In this document: one piece after another, positions 28,242 to 34,318 of the stretch
Position numbering within the stretch: the stretch's first letter is position 1
Layout of the letters: every line of letters starts with the position of its first letter
Assembly (NCBI GenBank): GCA_947455725.1
Contig: CANGPL010000028.1
Location: forward strand, 1-34,318
Origin: Hyphomicrobiales bacterium
GTDB lineage: Bacteria; Pseudomonadota; Alphaproteobacteria; Rhizobiales; Beijerinckiaceae
Direction of reading: 5' to 3'
Length of the DNA: 34,318 nt
Notes under the pieces: model-generated
The model's input: the letters and a program-made list of their open reading frames with translations, nothing else
Told to the model about the DNA's origin: nothing
The model's database searches: none
Made by a program: the position numbers and the translations under genes

Positions 28242-29182
28242 GATCGGCGCCGTAAGCGTGGATCAATTGCTAAGGCGGCGAGATCAACCAAAAAGGTGAC
28301 AATTATAACGCTCGCAATAAGAAGCATCGAAGCGCCGCCAACGACCGCAAGATCGCGCTGATTAACAGCTTGGAAAATTAATCGACCAAGACCCGGTAAA
28401 TAAAAGACGTTTTCGATGATGATGGTGCCGGCCAGCAAAAATGAAAATTGCAAACCCATGATCGAGACAACCGGTATCATCGCATTGGGTAACGCATGAC
28501 GAAAGATCGCTGCATTCTGCGATAATCCACGGGCGCGAGCCGCAATCATGTATGTATCTTCAAGATTTTCGAGTAATGCGCCGCGTGTAACACGAGTGAG
28601 AATGGCCGCTTGTGGTGCCGCGAGCGCGAAGGCTGGTAAGATTAAAGAACGGATAGCGTTCCATCCATTGCTCCATCCGGAAAAACCACCAGCTGGCAGC
28701 CAATGAAACGTGATGGCAAAAATAAATACAAGCAACATCGCAAGCCAAAAATTCGGGATGGCAAGCAGAAGCTGTGTCTTAATTCGGACGGCGCGATCAA
28801 GCCATGTATCCTTATTCATGGCAGCGATAAGCCCGCCGGGAATACCAAGCAGCACCGCGAGGACAAGCGACACAATCGCCAAGGGCAAACTGACAGGCAA
28901 GCGCTCCGCAATCAAAGTGGCAACGGGGACATGATAGGTATGGCTCATCCCCAAATTGCCAGAGAGCAGTCCACTGACCCATTGAAAGAAACGGGTAAGC
29001 AGAGGTTGATCAAGACCCATTTCATGGCGCAGTGCGAGTAGCGTATCTGGCCGTGCACCGGTGCCGAGAATGAGTTGCGCCGGATCACCTGGCAATATTT
29101 GTAACATGAAAAAGACGAGAATGCTCGCCACCGCTAGTGTGGCAACTAGGCCAATCATTCGTCTCAGGATTAGAATTTTCAT
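28238..29182 (-). CDS. ABC transporter permease, DppB/OppB type
   Basis: A 314-residue permease. Features include the N-terminal helix followed by LQILPGDPAQLILGTGA, then LGLDQPL-like GLDQPLLTRFFQWVSGLLSG, a periplasmic turn, and the EAA loop ARARGLSQNAAIFRHALPNAM near 230-250. These are diagnostic of the OppB/DppB family. Its start is 9 bases after the stop of the Nudix gene, so the Nudix hydrolase and transporter may share a message. Confidence 0.92.
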   Translation of the reverse strand: MKILILRRMIGLVATLAVASILVFFMLQILPGDPAQLILGTGARPDTLLALRHEMGLDQPLLTRFFQWVSGLLSGNLGMSHTYHVPVATLIAERLPVSLPLAIVSLVLAVLLGIPGGLIAAMNKDTWLDRAVRIKTQLLLAIPNFWLAMLLVFIFAITFHWLPAGGFSGWSNGWNAIRSLILPAFALAAPQAAILTRVTRGALLENLEDTYMIAARARGLSQNAAIFRHALPNAMIPVVSIMGLQFSFLLAGTIIIENVFYLPGLGRLIFQAVNQRDLAVVGGASMLLIASVIIVTFLVDLAALAIDPRLRRRS

Positions 29183-29191
29183 GTTAGCCGA

Positions 29192-29656
29192 TTAACGACG
29201 CGCACCGTTTAGCTTTTCATCAGCCAGTTGCAAAATTGTTTTCAAGCCCGGCTCCACAATTGCCTCGTCTGCATCTTCAAAACTGAAGCTTTGGATTTGG
29301 CGAAGTCCCTTTTCTTTAAACTCTGCAGCCTGCGATTCAACTTTTAAAAGATAAACCGCGACATTCGCGAGCTCCCAATGTCCGGACCTCCGTTTCCAAA
29401 AGAGATAAGATCCAATCGGGCGTTTGACCATCTTACCGATAAAGCCGCCTTCTTCGTAGGCTTCCATCGCCGCCGCTTCGGCCCGTGAAAGCCCCTTTAT
29501 GGGATTACCCTTCGGAATCGACCACCGACCCGAGTCCCGCGTTGTGATGAGCGTCACCCTCCATTGGCCGCTCGAATCGCAGACGACCGGAAGCGCACCA
29601 ACCTGCTTTAGTGTCGTCGGTACAATATCCGTGGCCTTTGGTAGATTTGGTTCCAT
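29192..29656 (-). CDS. Nudix hydrolase, diadenosine/diphosphoinositol-phosphate-hydrolase-like
   Basis: From ATG at 29656 the protein has 154 residues. The Nudix region reads RWSIPKGNPIKGLSRAEAA followed by AMEAYEEGGF. The EExGG end is intact, but the first Glu and the Arg of the classical GX5EX7REUXEEXGU box are replaced. This variant box, with WSIPKG ahead and GSYLFWKRRSG after, recalls the rhizobial DIPP/Ap-n-A-type Nudix proteins. It would hydrolyse a nucleoside diphosphate linked to another group; the true substrate is unknown. The TTG at 29674 gives a longer frame but is less likely. It is divergent from the exonuclease/ligase pair. Confidence 0.82.
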   Translation of the reverse strand: MEPNLPKATDIVPTTLKQVGALPVVCDSSGQWRVTLITTRDSGRWSIPKGNPIKGLSRAEAAAMEAYEEGGFIGKMVKRPIGSYLFWKRRSGHWELANVAVYLLKVESQAAEFKEKGLRQIQSFSFEDADEAIVEPGLKTILQLADEKLNGARR

Positions 29657-29707
29657 CTGACAATCCGAATCCAATTTGCCTCACGGGTCAACTGTTGATT
29701 GCAGAGT

Positions 29708-29755
29708 TTGTGCACAAGAAGCTTTCAGCGAGGCAGTTATTTGCAGTAGACTGCA
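29708..29755. promoter_or_regulatory. Palindromes in the Nudix/exonuclease divergent region
   Basis: Two symmetric sites lie in this short divergent gap. TTGTGCACAA (29708-29717) is a perfect 10-base palindrome. TGCAG-TAGA-CTGCA (29742-29755) is a 5-bp inverted repeat that ends 3 bases before the exonuclease ATG. Either could be an operator; the second could also form a small hairpin over the ribosome site. Neither matches the GTTC-N7-GTTC LexA box of alphaproteobacteria. Confidence 0.35.
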
Positions 29756-29758
29756 CCC

Positions 29759-30787
29759 ATGCGGCCCTCTGATCTTCTCATCCCCCTCCCCGCTGGCCTT
29801 TATTGCCCGCTCGCGGATCTTTTCATTGATCCGGTCAAACCGGTCGAGCGCGCCTTGATCACGCATGGCCATTCCGATCATGCCCGCGCCGGTCACGGCT
29901 CAGTTCTGGCAACTAAGGATACCCTCGGCATTATGGGCATTCGGTATAGCGAGCATTTCGCCGCGCAGATGCAAATTGCTCATTTTGGTGAGCCCATATC
30001 GATTAACGGCGTTCAGTTCAGCTTCCACCCGGCCGGGCATGTTTTGGGCTCTGCGCAGATTGCTGTTGAAGCAAAGGGTCTCAAAATTATCGTTTCAGGC
30101 GATTATAAACGCGCATCCGATCCGACCTGCCTACCCTTCGATCCACAGCGTTGCGATGTGTTTATTACAGAAGCTACTTTCGGCTTACCGGTCTTTACGC
30201 ACCCTGATACCGCACAGGAAATCGAAAAACTCCTCCGATCGGTCGCGTTATTTCCTGAACGAGCCCATTTGGTAGGGGCTTATTCGCTCGGTAAAGCGCA
30301 ACGCGTTATCGCGATTATCCGGGCAGCCGGCTATGACGCGCCGATTTATCTCCACGGCGCCTTAGAAAAGCTTACCGCCTATTATGTCGCGCAAGGAGCA
30401 AAACTCGGGGCGCTTAAGCCCGTCGCGGGCGTCGCTAAGGAAGATTTACAGGGCGCTATCATTCTATGCCCGCCAAGTTCGATACAGGACCTGTGGGCGA
30501 GAAAATTTCCTGATCCCGTAACCTGTTTCGCCTCTGGTTGGATGCGGATTCGGGCAAGAGCACGACAACGCGGCGTGGAATTGCCCTTGGTGGTTTCCGA
30601 CCACGCCGACTGGCCCGATTTGCAACGCACCATCCTTGAAACAGGCGCATCCGAAATCTGGGTTACCCATGGCCAAGAGGATGCGCTCGTTCATTGGTGT
30701 CAAAGCATTGGCCTCCAAGCCAAGCCTCTAAACATGGTCGGCTATGGTGACGAAGGCGAAGCCGAGGCGGAGCCGAGCACCCCATGA
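29759..30787 (+). CDS. DNA ligase-associated MBL-fold exonuclease
   Basis: A 342-residue metallo-beta-lactamase/beta-CASP-like nuclease. The metal-binding motif THGHSDHARAGH is at about 35-46 (H36, H38, D40, H41), with further ligands in HPAGHVLGSAQ, SGDYKR, and the late SDHADW and VTHGQEDA elements. This fits the family found directly beside PP_1105-type ATP-dependent ligases. Members of this operon type are thought to act in a DNA end-processing and joining pathway. Its stop overlaps the ligase ATG (ATGA). No clear Shine-Dalgarno site precedes its own ATG. Confidence 0.88.
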   Translation: MRPSDLLIPLPAGLYCPLADLFIDPVKPVERALITHGHSDHARAGHGSVLATKDTLGIMGIRYSEHFAAQMQIAHFGEPISINGVQFSFHPAGHVLGSAQIAVEAKGLKIIVSGDYKRASDPTCLPFDPQRCDVFITEATFGLPVFTHPDTAQEIEKLLRSVALFPERAHLVGAYSLGKAQRVIAIIRAAGYDAPIYLHGALEKLTAYYVAQGAKLGALKPVAGVAKEDLQGAIILCPPSSIQDLWARKFPDPVTCFASGWMRIRARARQRGVELPLVVSDHADWPDLQRTILETGASEIWVTHGQEDALVHWCQSIGLQAKPLNMVGYGDEGEAEAEPSTP

Positions 30788-32424
30788 ACCGGTTTGCTGA
30801 ATTACTGGACCGTCTGGCCTATGAGCCGCGGCGAAACGCCAAGATCCGGCTGTTATCGGATTATTTTTCAACAACCCCAGACCCTGATCGTGGATATGGG
30901 CTAGCGGCCATAACCGGCACGCTCGATTTTCTGCATGCCAAGCCTGCGATGATCCGAACCTTGATTGCGGAGCGCACCGATCCGGCTTTATTCGCGCTAT
31001 CATACGACTATGTTGGCGATCTGTCCGAAACAGTCGCACTGATGTGGCCGAAAAGAGAGACGAACCTAACTAACCATTCCCTCGGCCTAGGCGAAATTAT
31101 CACCCGTTTATCGACGGCAAAAAAATCTGAGATTCCTGCTCTATTGGCGAATCTTTTAGATGACTTAGACGAAACCGGTCGTTGGGCTCTGTTAAAACTT
31201 ATTACGGGCGGCCTACGAATTGGGGTTTCAGCGAGACTTGCGAAAACGGCGCTTGCGCAAATGGCTGGCTTCAATGTCGATGCTATCGAAGAAGTCTGGC
31301 ATGGAATGGCGCCTCCTTATGAGCCACTCTTTGAGTGGCTAGAGGGCAAGGGACCGATACCTTCAACCAATAACCCCGTACCTTTTCGTCCTGTTATGCT
31401 CGCCCATGCGATTGAGGAAAGTGATTTTACCGCTTTAGATCCGGCAGATTTTATCGCCGAATGGAAATGGGACGGAATTCGTATCCAAGCCTCGTCCGGT
31501 CGTGATGAAAATGGGAATATACTGACGCGACTCTATTCGCGAACTGGCGATGACATTTCAGCTACATTTCCTGACATCGTGGAAGCATTAGTAGGACTGA
31601 ATGGAACCATTGACGGCGAATTACTGATCATTCGCGACGGCAAAGTTGATAGCTTCAACGCGCTACAGCAGCGTTTAAACCGTAAGACGCTTTCTTCTAA
31701 ACTGTTGAGCGAAAATCCGGCGGCCATTCGTGCCTATGATGTCTTGTTTATAGACGGCATGGATATGCGTGAGCGTCCCTTTCACGAACGCCGCAAAGCC
31801 TTGGAAGCGTTGATCAAAAAACTTTCTTCGCCGCGTATTGATCTTTCATCCATCCTATCTTTCGACAGCTGGGAAAGCCTCGAACTGCTTAGATCTCGCC
31901 CGGAGACAAGCATCGCTGCCCACGATGCGGAAGCGATCGAGGGCTGCATGATTAAGCGGCACGATAGCCTCTATGTCGCCGGTCGACCAAAGGGGCTTTG
32001 GTATAAATGGAAACGCGATCCTTTTATCGTTGATGCGGTACTGATGTATGCGCAGCGCGGTCATGGAAAGCGATCATCGTTTTATTCCGATTTTACCTTC
32101 GGCGTTTGGAAAGGGGACGAGCTTGTTCCGGTCGGTAAATCCTATTTCGGATTTACGGATCAGGAGCTCATCGAAATTGATCGTTTTGTACGCAAAAACA
32201 CGATCAATCGGTTTGGTCCTGTGCGTGAAGTCAGCCATGAACCTGAATTGGGCTTGGTTTTCGAGGTTGCATTTGAAGGGATCGGGGCATCAACCCGCCA
32301 CCGTAGCGGCCTGGCGATGCGGTTCCCCCGAATTTCACGAATCCGCTGGGACAAGCCACCACGCGAGGCGGATAGGATTGAATCGCTAGAAATTTTGGCG
32401 GCTCAAGGTCGGAAAAAATCATAA
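30784..32424 (+). CDS. ATP-dependent DNA ligase, exonuclease-linked (PP_1105) type
   Basis: A 546-residue ligase with an N-terminal helical DNA-binding domain (1-200), the adenylation domain with motif I EWKWDGIR (nucleophile K228), motif III-like TIDGELLI, motif IV EGCMIKR and motif V WYKWKRDP, and a C-terminal OB domain. It is separate from the NAD-dependent LigA used in replication and probably serves repair. It lacks the primase and nuclease domains of LigD. The exonuclease gene overlaps its start. The DEXH helicase (Lhr-like) and phosphoesterase genes that often complete this cassette are not downstream within the window. Confidence 0.93.
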   Translation: MNRFAELLDRLAYEPRRNAKIRLLSDYFSTTPDPDRGYGLAAITGTLDFLHAKPAMIRTLIAERTDPALFALSYDYVGDLSETVALMWPKRETNLTNHSLGLGEIITRLSTAKKSEIPALLANLLDDLDETGRWALLKLITGGLRIGVSARLAKTALAQMAGFNVDAIEEVWHGMAPPYEPLFEWLEGKGPIPSTNNPVPFRPVMLAHAIEESDFTALDPADFIAEWKWDGIRIQASSGRDENGNILTRLYSRTGDDISATFPDIVEALVGLNGTIDGELLIIRDGKVDSFNALQQRLNRKTLSSKLLSENPAAIRAYDVLFIDGMDMRERPFHERRKALEALIKKLSSPRIDLSSILSFDSWESLELLRSRPETSIAAHDAEAIEGCMIKRHDSLYVAGRPKGLWYKWKRDPFIVDAVLMYAQRGHGKRSSFYSDFTFGVWKGDELVPVGKSYFGFTDQELIEIDRFVRKNTINRFGPVREVSHEPELGLVFEVAFEGIGASTRHRSGLAMRFPRISRIRWDKPPREADRIESLEILAAQGRKKS

Positions 32425-32527
32425 TTTCGTGAAACTTTCATAATTGAAGCTTGCGCAGAACCGTTCAAGACTGAATGATGGATCGTCAGTTGCGTTATCT
32501 TAGAAAGAATGACGAGGGAGGACAGAT

Positions 32528-33199
32528 TTGGCCGAGGCAAATATGCGGATCGTCATCGCTGACGATCATCCTTTGGTTCGTGGCGCCCTGCGTACTTCCA
32601 TAACGGCCCTTTTGGGATCCGTTCAGATCATCGAAGCCGGAAGTTTTGAGGAATTAGCGCCGGCCTTTTCTGGCGGCGATGTGGATCTTGTCTTGCTGGA
32701 TCTGACGATGCCGGGCGTACAAGGATTTTCGGGCTTGCTCTATTTGCGAGCATCGCACCCTGCCACGCCAGTCATCGTTGTATCCGGCAATGAAGACCGT
32801 ACGGTTATCCGTCGATGCATCGAACTTGGTGCGTCCGGTTATATTCCCAAATCGCTCGATGCGGCTCAAATGGGCACCGCCATCCAACAGGTGCTTGATG
32901 GCGGCAGCTGGACACCGGACGATATCGATTTAACGACCGCACCTGATGCAACAACCAGCGATATGGTACGCCGGCTTGCGAGCCTAACGCCGCAACAGGT
33001 GCGGGTTTTAATGATGCTCTCGACGGGACTATTGAACAAACAAATCGCCTATGAACTTTCGGTTTCTGAGGCGACCGTCAAAGCGCATGTTTCGGCCATC
33101 TTGCAAAAGCTTGATGTCGACAGCCGAACACAAGCCGTGATTGCGGCCTCAAAAATTGCTGCTGGACAATGGAACGCCGTGCAAGACACGAGCGCATAA
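32528..33199 (+). CDS. LuxR/NarL-type response regulator
   Basis: A 223-residue two-component regulator. The receiver domain has the acidic pair D12/D13 (IADDHP), phospho-acceptor D58 (LLDLTMPG) and K108 (GYIPKS). The C-terminal LuxR helix-turn-helix spans about 150-205, with LTPQQVRVLMMLSTGLLNKQIA and SVSEATVKAHVSAILQKL split across it. The start is TTG at 32528, fixed by a strong GGAGG at 32517-32521, 6 bases upstream; the ATG at 32543 would be 21 bases away. No histidine kinase gene lies nearby. Target genes are unknown. The MATE gene starts 4 bases after its stop. Confidence 0.9.
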   Translation: MAEANMRIVIADDHPLVRGALRTSITALLGSVQIIEAGSFEELAPAFSGGDVDLVLLDLTMPGVQGFSGLLYLRASHPATPVIVVSGNEDRTVIRRCIELGASGYIPKSLDAAQMGTAIQQVLDGGSWTPDDIDLTTAPDATTSDMVRRLASLTPQQVRVLMMLSTGLLNKQIAYELSVSEATVKAHVSAILQKLDVDSRTQAVIAASKIAAGQWNAVQDTSA

Positions 33200-33203
33200 A
33201 TCA

Positions 33204-34318
33204 GTGTCCCATCAGCCTGCCCAGAAGGCGCAGCCCGTCGAGGCAACGCCGCGGAGATTTCTCGCGCTCGCCGTTCCCATTATGCTGGCTCACATTACCG
33301 AGCCTCTACTGGGGCTCGTCGACACGACGGCAATTGGTCGGCTCAACGATGTACCCATGTTAGGGGCCGTCGCGATTGGTGCTATTTTTTTTGATTTTAT
33401 CTTTTGGGGTTTAGGAGCGCTGCGTCCGAGCACGGCAGGACTGACGGCGCAAGCGGTTGGTGCAGGATCAGACCGTGAGGTAAGCCTAACCCGCTATCGG
33501 GCTTTAACGGTAGCGGCAGCGTTGGGCTTTGTTCTCATCATTTTACAAGGTCCACTAACCGATTTCGCATTATATTTGCTGGGCCCAAGCGCGGAAGTCG
33601 ATAGATCAGCGCGGATCTATATTCATATCCGGATTTGGGCCGCTCCCTTTGCACTCGCTAATTATGCAATTTTAGGTTCGCTCATTGGCTATGGGCGTAC
33701 CGATCTCGGTTTGATCTTACAGGTCGCAATAAACCTCATCAAAATTAGTCTAGCCATTCTTCTGGTCAGTATCGCCGGTTACGGCATTGCTGGCGCTGCG
33801 ATTGGGACCGTGATTGCGGATGGCATGGGAACATTGCTTGGGCTCTATATCACGGCCCGTCTTGGAGGGTTTAAAGGTGAGATTGCCATCAAAGAAATCT
33901 TTGACAGTAAAGCGCTAAAACGGCTCTTCGGCGTGAATATCGACATCATGATCCGAACGCTTGCGCTTTTAACAGCCTTTGGCTTTTTTACATCTGAAAG
34001 CGCGCGGCGCGGCGACGTCACATTGGCAGCAAATCAAGTTCTCAATATCTTATTTCTCGTTGCTGTTTATTTTCTTGATGGCTATGCAACCGCAGGCGAA
34101 CAATTATGCGGGCAGTCGCTGGGTGCACGTGATGAAATTGGATTTCGAAAGAGCGTTGCTCTAGTGTTACAGTTCAGCCTCTGGACAGGCCTCGCCTTGA
34201 GCTTAGGACTCCTTGGCATTGGAAAAGACATCATTCAAGCGATCGCCGCAAATGCGGAAATACGCGACTATGCTGGGCAGTATCTGATCTATGCTGCACT
34301 TACGCCTTTAGCCGGCGC
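33204..34318 (+). CDS. MATE family efflux transporter (3' truncated by window)
   Basis: An open frame runs from GTG at 33204 to the window end without a stop, 371 complete codons. The start gives VSHQPAQKAQPVEATPRR and then the first helix FLALAVPIMLAHITEPLLGLVD, with DTTAIGRL, as in DinF-like MATE proteins. About ten hydrophobic segments are visible in this part. MATE proteins export drugs or metabolites in exchange for protons or sodium. No in-frame ATG lies upstream and no Shine-Dalgarno is seen, so translation may depend on coupling to the response-regulator gene just before it. Confidence 0.88.
   Translation, partial: MSHQPAQKAQPVEATPRRFLALAVPIMLAHITEPLLGLVDTTAIGRLNDVPMLGAVAIGAIFFDFIFWGLGALRPSTAGLTAQAVGAGSDREVSLTRYRALTVAAALGFVLIILQGPLTDFALYLLGPSAEVDRSARIYIHIRIWAAPFALANYAILGSLIGYGRTDLGLILQVAINLIKISLAILLVSIAGYGIAGAAIGTVIADGMGTLLGLYITARLGGFKGEIAIKEIFDSKALKRLFGVNIDIMIRTLALLTAFGFFTSESARRGDVTLAANQVLNILFLVAVYFLDGYATAGEQLCGQSLGARDEIGFRKSVALVLQFSLWTGLALSLGLLGIGKDIIQAIAANAEIRDYAGQYLIYAALTPLAG

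Overview
The window reads as a chromosomal segment of an alphaproteobacterium, most likely a member of the Hyphomicrobiales (Rhizobiales) with genes for bacteriochlorophyll and carotenoid synthesis, i.e. a purple or aerobic anoxygenic phototroph. The grounds are bchI, bchD and bchO next to crtC, crtB and crtI, a mosaic palindromic intergenic repeat of the kind common in rhizobia and brucellae, and a probable DRL-type (Brucella-like) MEP-pathway enzyme beside dxs. Coding density is high and many neighbours overlap by 1-4 bases. No tRNA, rRNA, CRISPR array, transposase or integrase was seen.

Left arm, 1-15.6 kb: a photosynthesis gene cluster. It starts with the 3' end of crtC, then a 0.3 kb mosaic repeat, then a higBA toxin-antitoxin pair that lies between the intact 3' end of crtB and a decayed second copy of that same 3' end. 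Next comes a minus-strand unit of cytochrome P450, ATP-grasp ligase and crtB, with a divergent multi-pass membrane protein. A long minus-strand run follows, in transcription order: drl-like reductoisomerase, dxs, bchI, bchD, bchO, a DUF3422 gene and crtI. This joins precursor supply (dxs and the probable DXP reductoisomerase) to Mg chelation (BchI, BchD, with BchO) and phytoene desaturation (CrtI). The P450/ATP-grasp pair is the least explained part and may be a new carotenoid-tailoring step.

Middle, 15.9-24.9 kb: housekeeping genes. These are gyrB, an MFS exporter, rmuC on the opposite strand, then def-fmt-truA-cobS-DUF1289, each overlapping or nearly touching the next, meeting a convergent TSUP transporter.

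Right arm, 24.9-34.3 kb: a minus-strand run of Nudix hydrolase, two Dpp/Opp-type permeases, a fused double ATPase, dusA and the TSUP gene. It is divergent from a plus-strand unit of a ligase-associated MBL-fold exonuclease and an ATP-dependent DNA ligase, followed by a LuxR-type response regulator and a MATE exporter cut off by the window end. The ABC system has no substrate-binding protein here, and the ligase/exonuclease pair lacks the helicase and phosphoesterase genes that often go with it.

All calls come from reading motifs and context by eye. No database search was run.
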